From Fremontodendron californicum (lineage: Eukaryota; Streptophyta; Magnoliopsida; Malvales; Malvaceae), in assembly GCA_030761205.1 (NCBI GenBank), contig JAULJL010000027.1:16556501-16620500 (forward strand): a stretch of DNA of 64,000 bases, in the 5' to 3' direction. Of this stretch, positions 23,286-35,344 are shown piece by piece (the stretch's first letter is position 1; the number at the start of each line of letters is the position of its first letter). A model generated the notes under the pieces. That model saw nothing but the letters and a program-made list of their open reading frames with translations, was not told where the DNA came from and made no database searches. The position numbers were made by a program, and so were the translations under genes.

Positions 23286-25622
23286 TATTTTAGCCTTTTA
23301 TTTATCAAGTCTTTGCTATTTAGAATTGTAAGATGTTACTATATTGGATTTTGTTACCGAGTTTTTTAAAGGTATTCTTTAAAATTATTATATATAATAA
23401 TATTTTCATTCAATTGAAAATTATGAATAAAATTATCAATTATTATATTTAATATAATAATATTATTATAAATAATATATTAAAAAATACCAAAAAAATA
23501 CCAAAAAAACGGAAGAGGTTTATTATTTAGCTACATCCTTATCTGGATATATAAATTTTGCATTTGATTAATTCTTTAGTTTCTTTCTCTGTCCCCTTTT
23601 ATTTTTTTACTATTTGTGACACAACCACTTGATGAAGATCATGAAATTTCCAACAAAAAAAAAAATCTACCTTTTTATTTGGAGGTTTGTTCATCAAATT
23701 AAAGGGAAAAAAAAGTTTATTTTGTACTTTTCCTTACATTTACCAAAACTTGAGTAGTTTTCCAAGAAATATTGAAAGATTTTAAAAAGCATGTACCAAC
23801 TTTGTACCTGCCTCATAAGTGGGAAGTGAAAAATTGAGGTCGCAAATGTCTCAATTTAAAGTAATGAGTAATTGTAAAAATAAATCTATTAATTTTCAAC
23901 AAGATTAGGTTAATTATTGACCAAAAAAAAAAATCAACTCAAACTCTTTTATTGGGTATAGTTCTTTTATTTTATTTAAATTTAAAAGTTATTATATATA
24001 ATAATATTTTTATCCAATTAAAAAAATTAAAAAAATTAATATTTTATAATCTAATCTCGCTTGTACTAAAAGAATTGAAACATTATTTTGAAAACAACAA
24101 GAAACATAGTAATTTCATACACACGTGTATATACATACATAATATTTATATAAATTTTGAGTTTGATCTCTAAAAAAATATTTAGATTTTTAATATGAAG
24201 ATCTATCAATTTTGATATGAATTCGAAAAATTTGTACAAAACCTGATTTGACCATCAAAGATCAACAATCCAAACCCGCCCAACTCGAAAACAACATGAA
24301 CCCGAAAACAATCCGAACCCGAAATGATTTGAAACTGAAATGATCCGAACCCGAATTGAACCGAACCCAAATGACCCCAAAATTTAACCTAAAATGACTA
24401 AAAAAAATATTAATTTAATAAATATAATAAATATAATAAAATTTATTAATTTATTTTAATTTTAATTTTATAACTTTAAATTATATTTTAAAATTTTTTC
24501 TTTACTATTATAATTTTGAATATTACCTTCTTAATAATATTTAAAAAATAATAAAAAATAAATAAATTTTATTATTATAATTGAATTGAATTTTTATCAG
24601 TATATATTATAAATAAAGTTCTTTATTTTCCTTTTTATTTTGATAAAATAATTAAATAGATCGATAATAATCATTTTAAAACAAAAAAATAAATGACAAT
24701 AATTCAATAAAAAACATTTTATGTAAACTTCATCTAACAAAATCATTACTTTTAAAGATAGCTAAAAATACCTAAAAGTCAAGTAAAAACTAGTGGTATA
24801 GGTATAGTAAATAATTTTGGATTAATATAAGAAACTAATGACTCGTTATTTAAAACCCACATAATCCCATTACATATTTAGTATAAAATAAAATTAAGGT
24901 GGATATTGACATATTGTTGTATTTAATTTACTAGGTAATTTCATTTCAATGATAATATCATTGATCATCATATGATTCATATCATAATTCATATGGATCC
25001 ATATGGACATATATGGCTCATAGTTGGTTGTAATCTACTAATATTATATTGACTTTAAAAAAATATTGAAATTGAAATCTCTTTTGAAAATTGAGATGAT
25101 ATTGTTAGATTTGATTAAAAATGAACCAATGACTACAATGGAACATTAAGTAAAGATATTTTTGTTTAATAAAAAAAAGTAAAATCACATAATTTTTTAT
25201 TTATATAAAAAAGTCAACTTTAATTTAAAATATACAAATTACAGTTTTATTTTACTTATTATCTTTTAATAAAATTTGACTCAATAAAATAATCTATTTA
25301 AGTACAATTATTGTAGGTTAAATACAACATAATCTATTTCTCCAACTAATTCAGGTTGAAATCCATTACAAACTTTGAAAATCAAGTCAACACTTCACTC
25401 ATGATCCATAGCAAATTCCAATTGTCCAAGTTTCTCAATCTAATTTATCATCTTGAGACAATGCACTCTAATCGAAATGCCTTTCAACATCATATTTTGA
25501 AACAATTCTTTGGAGGTATAAAACCTCTCCGACTTTATTTGTCAAACAATTCTTTGAGATGCAAGAATATGATGGTCGATGGATCCATATTTTCATATTG
25601 CCTTTGCAACTATGAGATCATA
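23286..25622. other. AT-rich intergenic DNA with a CCGAA-rich patch
   Basis: No gene recognised. At about 24240-24385 there are many GAACCCGAA-type units like those inside the element at 15718-16004, suggesting a decayed relative. The rest is low-complexity A/T. Confidence 0.5.
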
Positions 25623-25630
25623 CTTGTTAA

Positions 25631-25922
25631 TAGACCTGCTCATGGGTCCGGCCGCGGTTCGTTTTTTTTTTCATACTTTTTGTCCAGGCCCGGCTCTGGG
25701 TCGGGCCGAGCAAGCCCGGTAGGCACGAATTCACTGTTCATCGAATTAAAAAAAATACTTTTTTTATTTTTTTTATATTTTTATAATTAAAATTAAATAA
25801 AATAATATTATTATAATTAAAAAAAACACTGTTCCGGACCGGGCCTGAACAAAAATATCCTGTCAAAGCCCAGTCCAATAAGAACCGGGTGGGACGAGTT
25901 ACCCGGTCCATGAACAGGTCTA
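25631..25922. mobile_element. hAT-type MITE, TAGACCTG family, copy 1
   Basis: Termini TAGACCTGCTCATGG and, from the right, TAGACCTGTTCATGG, flanked by CTTGTTAA (25623-25630) and CTTGTTAC (25923-25930), 7 of 8 matching. Subterminal regions are GC-rich (GGCCCGG, GGGCCGAG), the middle A/T-rich. 292 bp, no frame. Confidence 0.85.
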
Positions 25923-25930
25923 CTTGTTAC

Positions 25931-27300
25931 TATAATACATGAGGTTTGAAAAATATGATCCTATGAATTTCATAAACCCGCCTCACTTCATCAATGACAT
26001 CGGCAAGTGGTGCATGTGAAAATGTTGTATCAAGAATATATAAAGCATTTTTTCTTGCTTAAAGTTGAAAAAAGTTCAGGAAAAAAAAAAATAAACAAAG
26101 ATTATATTTACGAGAATGATATAGAGAAAGTGTTCAATTCCCATCCTTTTTTTATGTATGAATAGAAAACTTAAGAGCCTGACATTTATTGTCATTGATT
26201 GGCTTTTAAAAACATGATTATCAATTTCGGGTAATAGAAATAAGGTCATCTTGTCCCTAAGTTTTTGACTTTTTTTTTTTGCCGTATTAGATAATATCAT
26301 AATATTAGCTGTTATATTTTTATTTTAAAATTTAAAAAGCTTTCTAATTAAGACCAAATCTCTCATCTCTTTACTAAACTATATCAAAGACATTTATTTA
26401 TTTATTTTCAAAAATTTATACATATAAAATAAAAGGTTGAAGGGATGGTTATATTATATACTAGATTGGTGGCCCGCAAATTCGCGAGTCACTTTTCATT
26501 TTAAATAAAACTATGTAATAGTAAAAAATAATTAATAAAAGAAGCAATTTCAAGTCAAATAATATATTATGTAATACTATATTAATTAAAATATTTATTA
26601 TTAGGAATTGAAAATTTTAAATTCTTTCAAAAAATAATGTAAGGATTATCAAAGAATGAATCATTTTATTTGAACAATATAATTACAATTAAGTATAATT
26701 AGCATTCATTTTTAATATCATAATTATTGTGTTCATAAAAATTATGAAAAATATTTAAATTTTAATAACAAATTCTCACGTTATAAAATACTAATTTATT
26801 TTCATTTTTTTTATAAAAATTAATTGATTAAAATGTTTTATTATATTTTTTCATTATTTCAAATAATTATAAAATTTTAAAATATTGTAATATTAAAATT
26901 TTTAAAAATAGTTTTAATTATCTTTTATTAAAACTATTTATCTTTAATTATTTTTAAATTAATTAATCAAAATATTTTGTATTTGATACTTTTTTAAGTT
27001 GAAATCAAATTCTTTCATAAAGAGATGCATAATAATATAATAAAAATATAAAACCAATAACTTATATCTTCATTTAACAAACTTTTTTTTACCATTTAAT
27101 CATGATAATATTTTTATATTGATTCAATATCTAAAGTAAAAAAAATTCACATATATCAATCCATCTTATATTATGTTCATTATTTTAATTTTTACTGATC
27201 ATTTATCAATACAAAAATTTATAATTCAATAATATAAAAATCAAAAAATTAATCTTATTTTCAAAAATAAAATAAAGAATCAATCATTATATGACACGTG
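25931..27300. other. AT-rich intergenic DNA
   Basis: No gene recognised. It contains a Helitron-like terminus at 26461-26490. Confidence 0.45.
26461..26490 (-). mobile_element. Helitron-like 3' terminus (reverse orientation)
   Basis: CTAG preceded by A on the + strand (CTAG then T on the - strand), a spacer ATTGGTGG, then the GC-containing hairpin CCCGCAAATTCGCGAG. Same arrangement as at 5795 and 27678. The body and 5' end are not identified. Confidence 0.45.
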
Positions 27301-27304
27301 ATAC

Positions 27305-28935
27305 AAAATTGAGAGTTATTTGAATAGTCTCAATTGGACTTGAAATTTTGGACATAACACGGGAAAAATACAACATGACATGAAAAAAAAAATAACATAA
27401 ACACGACACAAATATAAAAACTTATCAAAATTGATATAAAATAAATTATTAACGTGTCAAATTTTTTTATAAATATATAAAAATTAAATATGCTTGTAGC
27501 ATAAAAAATAACACAAACACGATATGAATATACAATTTTTTTTCCTCTTTCCTTCTTTTTCCATTTACTGCCATTCTCTCTTTCTATTTTTTCTATTTCC
27601 ATTATAAAAAAAAAAATGAAAGCCTGCAACACACGTGGCAAACTTATAAAAACTTTGAACGGGTAACTTTAATATTACTAGAAAAATGTCCGCGCTTCGT
27701 TGCGGGTATGTTATCGAATTCGAATTGATATTTTGTAATAAATTTGAAAGATAGAAAAGCAAGAGAAGTGGAGATAATTTAGAAAATAATAACTTCTATC
27801 ATTATACGATACCTGATATAAAATTGAGAGTTATTTGATATGGTCAATTAGATGCAGTAGTTTTTGATAAAACATAATTATACGATACAAATATAACATG
27901 ATAAAATAATTACAACAGGATACAACACGAAAAATAAAATGAACATGATACAAATATATGAACGTGTTAATAAAAAGATATTTTGTATTAATATTTTGTA
28001 ATATTAATATTTTGAATTAATATTTTGTAATAAATTTGAAAGATAAAAAAAAAATAAGAGTAGTAAATATAATAATTTAGAAAAATAATAATTTTTATTC
28101 TTATACAACATATGGTATAAAATTAAGAGTTATTTGAATATGATCAATTACATCCGGTAATTTCAGATACAATATAATTATACGATACGAACATAACATG
28201 GAAAAAATAATTAAAACATGAAATGACACAAAAAATAACATGAATACGACACAAATACACGAATGTGTCCAAATCTACATAAAATAAATTATTAATGTGT
28301 CAAATTTTATATAAATATATAATACCTTGAATACGATTATAAAAGGAAAAATAACACGAACATGATGATGCGCGACACAAATTTGTGAGTTATTTGAATA
28401 ATATCAATTAGACTTCGCAATTTCGGACACAATATGATTATACGACTCGAACACAACATGGAAAATTTAATTAAAACACGACATGAAAAATAACATGAAT
28501 ACGACACAAATACACGAACGTGTCAAAATTGACATAAAACGAATTATTAATGTGTAAAAATTTATATAAATTTATAATATTTTAAACACACAATAAAATA
28601 ACACGAACACACAAAATTGAATCATTACAACAAATTATATAAAATATGGGATGAATTGAGACACAATACGGACAAACAAAATTTTCTCTTAATTGGATCA
28701 CCATAACAAATTATGCAAAATATTTGGATGAATTGAAACATGATACGAACACATAAAAAAAATTAAAATACAACACGACACAAAAATAATATGAATACAA
28801 CATAAATATACGAACGTGTAAAAATTTATATAAAATAAATTATTAATATATAAAAATTTGTATAATAATATAATACTTTGAACACAAAAAAAAAAACACG
28901 AACATAAAAAATAATACGATAAGACACGAACGTAC
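27305..28935 (-). repeat. Tandem-like array of ACACGAACACG-type repeat units
   Basis: Units begin GAGTTATTTGAATA..TCAATT at about 27313, 27826, 28127 and 28386. Each then carries a run such as ATAATTATACGACACGAACA, then CACGAACGTGTCAAAATT and TAAATTATTAACGTGTCAAA. Spacing is about 260-300 bp for the regular units and about 510 bp for the first, which contains other sequence. The array ends in the pyrimidine-rich tract at 28940-29020. A copy in the opposite orientation lies at 56705-57390 and a fragment at 19260-19450. Confidence 0.65.
27678..27706 (-). mobile_element. Helitron-like 3' terminus (reverse orientation)
   Basis: CTAG preceded by A on the + strand, a spacer AAAAATGT, then the hairpin CCGCGCTTCGTTGCGG (27690-27705). 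It is the best hairpin of the three Helitron-like ends in this window. It sits inside the first unit of the repeat array at 27305-28935. Confidence 0.5.
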
Positions 28936-30032
28936 AAAACTTTCTCTCTCTTTTTCCCTTTGTTTCTTTTTTTTTTTTGCCTTCTTTTTTTTTTCCCTTT
29001 CTTTTTTTTCCCCTTTAAAAAAAAGAAAGAAAAATTTGGCTTGCCGACGTAGCAAACCAATTTGAAGTAATTCTCCCGATTACAAACAGTAATTGAGGGA
29101 TTACTTTTAAGTATTTTATAGATTATGTTATAGATTACAGATTAATTGTCAAAAAAATTATGATGTTTGGCATTTGTTAACTGTCAAAAAATTATGTTCC
29201 AATGTTTTAAATGAAAGCATTAGATTGATTATGGATAGTTTTAATTATAGGTATAGAAGATTAAGTAAAAAACATAATTTTAATGTCTAAACAAAGTAAA
29301 ATTTATTGAATTAAATAAATATATCCCAAATTTCATTGAAGTAATTAAATACCCAAATAATCTTAAGTGGAATGCCTAATTCAACCCATTGCTTAGTTGG
29401 CCACTAATCATACTTTAAATTACCTAAATAATCCAAAAATAATTATTTAAATACTTCAAATAATCCTAAAATTATAATTTAAACCATTGCTTAGTTGATC
29501 ACAAATCATGCTTCTAATTTTCCAAATTCAAGCTTCATATTGATTTTGGGACAACTTTAATAGAGTGTTATTGATATAGGTTATTAGAATTATGTGATAA
29601 AATAATTATAATAAAAAATTATATTTATAATTATCTAATTTAAACTTGTATTTATTTTAAAAATTTTAAATATGTATGTAGAATTAAATGAAGTAAATAA
29701 ATGAATAAAAAAAATAGATAATGATAATGATAATTTTAATTAAATTAACGACTCTTTAACCTTAAGACCCTAAATGTATGGACAAAACCAACCACTTTTA
29801 CAATTGTTTGCCCAAACTAACCCCTAAATACAAATTTAAGACCAAACTTAGTTGTCCTAAAACCATGACCTCCAAATTCCAAATTGAGCAACCCCATGAG
29901 TTGGGATAGCTTTTAATGTAGGTTATAGATGTTAATGATATGTGTCGATTTTTTTTTTTTTTTTTTTAATTTGTTCAAAATTTAACACAATCTTTTTAAG
30001 TATGAATGAAATGTGGCTATTGTAATTAGGAG
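28936..30032. other. AT-rich intergenic DNA
   Basis: A pyrimidine-rich tract at 28940-29020, then A/T-rich sequence. A 19-nt T-run lies at about 29950. No gene recognised. Confidence 0.5.
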
Positions 30033-30298
30033 TAGACCTTGTTCATGGGCTGGGTGGGCAGGCCTGGCTCGTATTGGGCCGGGCTTGGGCCTCAATATTT
30101 GTAATTCGGGTCGGTTCGGTCCGGCTCGGATTACTGTTCATATATTAAAAAATATATATTTTTTTAAATTTAATTATAAAAATAATAAAAAAATTATTTT
30201 TTTATTAAGAGATGAACAGTAATTTGGACCTGCAGGCCGAACCTGAGCAAGAAAAATAAAAAAGTTCCAGGCCGCGGCTCGGCTCATGAATACTTCTA
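30033..30298. mobile_element. hAT-type MITE, TAGACCTG family, copy 2
   Basis: Starts TAGACCTTGTTCATGGGC and ends GCTCATGAATACTTCTA, with a perfect 8-bp duplication ATTAGGAG at 30025-30032 and 30299-30306. Same GC-rich subterminal GGGCCGGGC motifs as the copy at 25631-25922. 266 bp. Confidence 0.88.
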
Positions 30299-30387
30299 AT
30301 TAGGAGATGAATTTGGAAGGATCATATTTCAATTCTCCATGCTACTTTTGTATTTTTTTTTTTATATATATAAAAGATGTCGTAATC

Positions 30388-32231
30388 TGATGCACCCAAA
30401 AGAGTGTATCTTATTTAACCTTGCACTAAAAAGATCAATTGTAAGTATAATGATTAGCAAGGGTCGAGTCCTCAGGGATTGGGTTTTAATCTATGAGTTA
30501 TTAGTTTATAACTTACGTTCAAAGAAAACAATAAAAGAAAAGTGGTTTTTGAAGCCAGATTTAAACTAAAGTAAATAATAAGAATAAGATGCAAGGCGGT
30601 ATAACCAGCCAATAAAAATATATATACTAAATTAGGCGGTATAACCAGCCAATAAAAATATATATACTAAATTAGGCGGTATAACCAGCCAATAAAAATA
30701 AAACAAAGTTAATATACAAATTAGGCGGTATAACCAGCCAATAAAAATAAATATATTTTTAAAAATAAGCAAACTAGAAAAGTAAGAAAACAAGTAAGTA
30801 AGAAGAATCAAATATGAAAAATATGGTTAAGGTTTCATTCTCCACCACTAGACATCATTAAGAATCAATTTCAGATCTATCAATATCAACCAACTATCAA
30901 AGTTAACAACCGTAGATAACAACAAGCTCTGTTATCCCAATCTTTCCTTAGTTTGTCGTTAAATAGAACAAGCTCTCTATTTAATCTCTAACCATTAAAC
31001 AACCTAGAATAAGCTCTCTAAATTCAATTTAATGGCAGCTTTATGATGAGAAAGATAGGTTGGTCTAAGCAACAAACACATAAGCTCGGATTGTTCAACT
31101 TAGGTTATGTTCCACTTTGCAATTATTGAAAACTTGACCATAATCATTAATCACAAATTGCCACTTATGAATAGGAAATCAAGACAATTACACGGATCAA
31201 GACTCCTAGACTAGCAATAGATAATTATTAAGATCTATCTAGTTGTACACCTAAATAAATCAAGACAACATCATGAACAATTCTTGTAGAAGAACATAAG
31301 CAACTTTGATAGAAAATTAATGATAGATAGAATCTGAAAATCAATCACAAAACATGTTTAGGGCTTTGAAATCACCCTTAACCAAATAGAAGTTTAGCCT
31401 AGCATAGGCATTATAAACATAAAATTAAATAGAATCTAAGAAGGAAATAAAAGAAAGAAAGAAGAAGAAGAAAATAAAGAAAAAGAAAACTAGAGAAAGG
31501 AAAGAAGAAGAAAACTTAGAGAATTTATTTATTATGGCTAATATCCTACCAATGTACAATATGATCCCTTACAATCATCCAAGGCCCTCTATTTATACAC
31601 ATTTTGGAGGGCTAAATGACAAGAGACAAGCTTTATAAATTTCAAAGGTAGGTATAATAGGTGGGTGCATTTTCTAACAATTTTCGTCATACATGACGAT
31701 TTTGATCAGCCAACTTGATGGTCGATTTTGTCAATTTTGCAGGCCTTATCTGATCACATGGTCTTCTAGAAAAATGTTACCCTATCAGTTACTGATCCAT
31801 AGCCGTTGGAATCAGCTCATTTGCTGATGTGGATAAGAAGATATGGGCAAAATACGAAAACAGGGCAGCACAGATGTCATTGCACATCAGCCAACTTCAT
31901 GGTCGATTTCGCTAGGGAAAACGACTCCGTTTCAAGAAGTGTAAAACATGAAAAAGATAAATATGCCTCTTAGATTTACACGGCTACAAATTGCAGCCTT
32001 ATTGCTTCAGTGAAACTCGAGATATAGCTGATATGGCAAAAGGTGTCGGAACTGGAACTGAACTGGATTTACCCTTAATTCTAGTAATCTGAAATCACTC
32101 AAAGAAACTTGTGAAAAACACCAAAATACATAAAGATCATAAACACAATTAGACTAAACAATAATAACTCGTATTTGACACAAAACAATAATAAAACATA
32201 ACTAAAAACTATATAATTATACGAGTTATCA
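30388..32231 (-). repeat. 3' LTR of the Athila-like element
   Basis: Left-hand LTR in window coordinates. It begins TGATGCACCCAAAAGAGTGT and ends ACGAGTTATCA. Compared with the other LTR it has a few single-base differences and one additional minisatellite unit (four versus three). Confidence 0.95.
30594..30760 (+). repeat. Minisatellite in the 3' LTR, four units
   Basis: Units of AGGCGGTATAACCAGCCAAT followed by an A/T spacer start at 30594, 30634, 30674 and 30723 (40, 40 and 49 bp periods). The 5' LTR has only three (44608, 44648, 44697). One 40-bp unit was gained or lost after, or during, the last transposition. Confidence 0.95.
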
Positions 32232-32246
32232 CACCCCCACATTTAG
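32232..32246 (-). promoter_or_regulatory. Polypurine tract (plus-strand primer)
   Basis: On the - strand CTAAATGTGGGGGTG directly abuts the 3' LTR start (TGATAACTCG). This is where plus-strand DNA synthesis is primed. Similar GTGTGGGGGG tracts recur inside the element near 33125, 33785 and 38722. Confidence 0.85.
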
Positions 32247-33769
32247 ATTGTTGCTAGTCCCTAGCAACGACTCAATAAAAATAAAATAAGAAAATCTAAT
32301 CTAATCCACTTTCGTAGGAAATCACGGTGGCACTTAGCATGTGACACAAGCCTTTAAACCCCTAGGTGTCCCTAGTGGACGAGTTTAGTCTCGTGAGGGT
32401 TTACTAGAACGATACCCACAAACATTGAAAAACTAAAATATAAATAAACTACATATACTAAAAATATTTACTCCTAATCCTTTCAATACAAATTAGAGAC
32501 AATCTTTGAACAAGTCTTATAAACTAATCAATAGCTTAAAGAATTTCACAAAAAATCATGCTTGAATGTAAATTGTTTGAGTTAAGCCAATATTAACATA
32601 ACATATTTCAATCAAAATAGTGCATATTCAAACTTAATCTCAACTACTCACATGGATACCCTCATGATTTTCACTCTTTAAAGTAGTGGTGAAGTGTTTA
32701 CACTCAATCAATCTCATGAAAACAGTTCTACCATATTCTTGCTTGTCCACCTATTCTCCACTATTTAGATCATACAACTTCATGAATCAAGAGGTCTTTA
32801 ATCAAGGTTGTAATGGGGCCAAGGGGTTTGTAATGTGGTTGAAGAACAAAAGGATAAAGATATCACAAAGGTTCCAAAGAGTTCATAAAGTTTAGAGTCA
32901 TAAAAAGATCATACAAATAAAACTTCTCAAAACTCTTATAAAGCACATAATAACATAGGCTAAATATTCATGTTGAGCCTTTGCATCATTCTAACCAACT
33001 TTGTAACATCTTTTTTTTTTTTACTTTAACTAGAAGTTCAAGAGAAGTTTTTTTTTTTTAATATGGGAATGTATTTGACAATGATCCCTTTCTTTTTCTC
33101 TTGACTTTTTTCTTTCTTTTCCCCCCACACTTATTTCTTGTTTCTAACCCAAATTTTCAATAAATCTTCCTTGTCTTTGCAACTTGTCTCAAAACATGCT
33201 AATTCATCTTTGGAACAAAGGTAAAGATATAAGTATATTTAGGTTAGGGACAAGTTATGGTTACCAAAGAGATAGCTTATTCAATGTAGGCTCAAATTGG
33301 TTCACTAAGGGTGTGTTCTCTTGGAACATTAATAATGGATGGCTGTTTGGCTCTGGTTATAATCCTAATGCCTCTATCATATTCATGTTGTCACATGTAT
33401 CAATATAGTCTCAAACGGTTTAAAGCAAGTTCTAGAGAATCATGTAATCATAAGAGCACTCAAGAAAGAAATTAGATTGATTTGTATAATGTATCAATCA
33501 TTATAGGCTCAAAAACTCACAAGGATGATTATACAAGTCAGATTAAGTCTAAACATGCTTCTTTCTCAATCAACATATCATATTAACATTGGCTCATAAA
33601 AAGGTTGACATCAAGCTCAATTCTCATGAAAATCTTCTCACTAATAAATCTGTTTTAGACTTATGCAATTCATATCTCATCATTGTATTGAAAAGGAACT
33701 AAAACTCAAAAAAAATAATAATAATAATAATAAAGACTCATAAAAAAAAAATAGTAGACAAAATAAAAG

Positions 33770-33869
33770 AAATCCTAAATCATTCCCCCCACACTTAATT
33801 CTTACATTGTCCTCAATGTAAGTCTATTAACTCAAATGAAAGAATCATGTGTAAGAGAAAAGAACTAAT
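33770..33869 (-). repeat. Cargo-flanking repeat, copy 1 (3' side of cargo)
   Basis: About 100 bp including CCCCCCACACTTAATTCTTA, ACATTGTCCTCAATGTAAG and GTGTAAGAGAAAAGAACTA. It recurs at 38707-38807 in the same orientation, so the LOG and NABP-like genes lie between two copies. Each copy carries a polypurine-tract-like G run on the - strand. Confidence 0.85.
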
Positions 33870-33974
33870 AACATAAGAATAGGAAAAGCTAAGACTCAAA
33901 ACAAAACAAACTCATGCAACCTGAATAATCTTAAAATACTAAACAAAAATTAACAAGTAAACATAAAAAGATTA

Positions 33975-34178
33975 AAATCAAACTGACAAGGTGTGTCTCA
34001 AGTCTCCCTTACTCAGACCTTGTTCAGAATGAATACTTCTAAATTGCTTAAAACACAACAAACTATTTTTTTTTATTTTTTTGAAAAGAAGAAATCAAAC
34101 TGACAAGATATGTCTCAAGTCTCCCTTACTCAGACCTTGTTCAGAATGAATACTTCTAAATGGCTTAAAACACAACAA
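33975..34178. repeat. Tandem direct duplication of an 87-bp unit
   Basis: Copies at 33975-34061 and 34092-34178, both reading AAATCAAACTGACAAG, then GTCTCAAGTCTCCCTTACTC and AGAATGAATACTTCTAAAT, separated by a T-rich spacer. They differ at only a few bases, so the duplication is recent. Confidence 0.92.
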
Positions 34179-34828
34179 ATTTTTTTTTTTTTTTAAATTA
34201 GCAAAATATGTCCCTTACCCCCTACTAAAATATGACATTGTCCCCAATGTCAAATTTTAAAGGTAGAATTTAGGAGATATTACCTGCAGAGGTTGCTAAC
34301 CACTTATTATAACTGAGACACAACAAGCAAAATGTTAGATAATGTCACAAAGACAAAGTGCAATCCACTCCTTGCTCGTCCATATCTCTTTTTCTTTTTC
34401 CGAGCGTTTGCGAAACAACCGTAGCAGATAAACACTCATAAGCTTGGAGCTTTTTGAGTAAATCTTCAATGGTTGTAGCAGAAATTATGGTTCTCCTTGC
34501 CTCTGAAAACATGAATCCATTATGCACAGCATTATCTAAATATGAAAGCAAATTACTAAAATAACCATTAATATTAAGCAAACCAATGGGTTTCTTATTT
34601 GTGACCAAAGATGACCAAGAAGCCACGCAAGCTATTTCTTCCAATGTACCCAGACCTCCTGGTAAAGCAATGAATGCATCGGCAGAATGGTACATGATTG
34701 TTATCCGTTCAGAGACACTCCAGACTTGTATTTCCTTACCCACGGTAGGTCCACAAAAACTTGTGAATAGTTTTGGCACGATTCCTAGAACTGGACTTCC
34801 TCCGGCGTGTGTAGGGATGGCAATGGAG

Positions 34829-34868
34829 CGGGGCGGGGGCGGATTTTGTAAAATCCGCCCCCGCCCCG
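34829..34868. repeat. GC-rich palindrome next to the hAT left end
   Basis: GGGGCGGGGGCGGATTTT, two bases GT, then AAAATCCGCCCCCGCCCC: a perfect inverted repeat of 18 bp or more, just inside the left terminus of the Pack hAT element. It could extrude as a hairpin. Subterminal hairpins of this sort are common in non-autonomous hAT elements. Confidence 0.85.
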
Positions 34869-35344
34869 CCAGTGACCTACTCTGCCCCGCCCCCCGCCCC
34901 GCTCCACCGTGGATGTTGGATTTTCAATACCACTACCACCTCCATGGATGTCGGTTACGCCCCGCCCCGCCCCGCTCCGCCCCATCCGATTTTTATTAGT
35001 TATTTCCAATTTTTTTTCAAATAATAAAGTTCTCTTATGCAAGTATAATTATTATATATTTTGGTATTCATTTACAGTATACTTGATTAAATAAAAAGTT
35101 TTCTGATGTTGTATCTGGACAAAAAATTAAATAAAAAATTAATTTGAATTGTTAAATAAAATTATAATAGAAAGTGAGATAATTATAAAATATATACCTT
35201 CTGATTGAGTCAATAACCAATTCTGAGAACATGTCAAAGCTTTCACCATAATAGGATGAAGTCTATTGAAATTCGCAATTGTCTAGCCACGTACTGGGAT
35301 ACATTTGAGTTAAGTAAAAAATGGAAAACAATGTGATGACATAC

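Larger units (their letters stand above)
32247..34344 (-). other. Non-coding 3' region of the Athila-like element
   Basis: AT-rich sequence between LOG and the 3' LTR. Only short frames occur, none recognisable. It contains two extra G-rich polypurine-like tracts, a direct duplication at 33975-34178, and a copy of the cargo-flanking repeat at 33770-33869. Confidence 0.6.

Noticed and set aside
25356..25790. Open + strand frame of 144 codons.
   Set aside because: Its second half lies in the MITE at 25631-25922 and the first half resembles nothing I know.
34586..34999. Open + strand frame of 137 codons across LOG and the hAT end.
   Set aside because: It is antisense to the LOG frame and runs into the G/C-rich hAT terminus; no protein resemblance.
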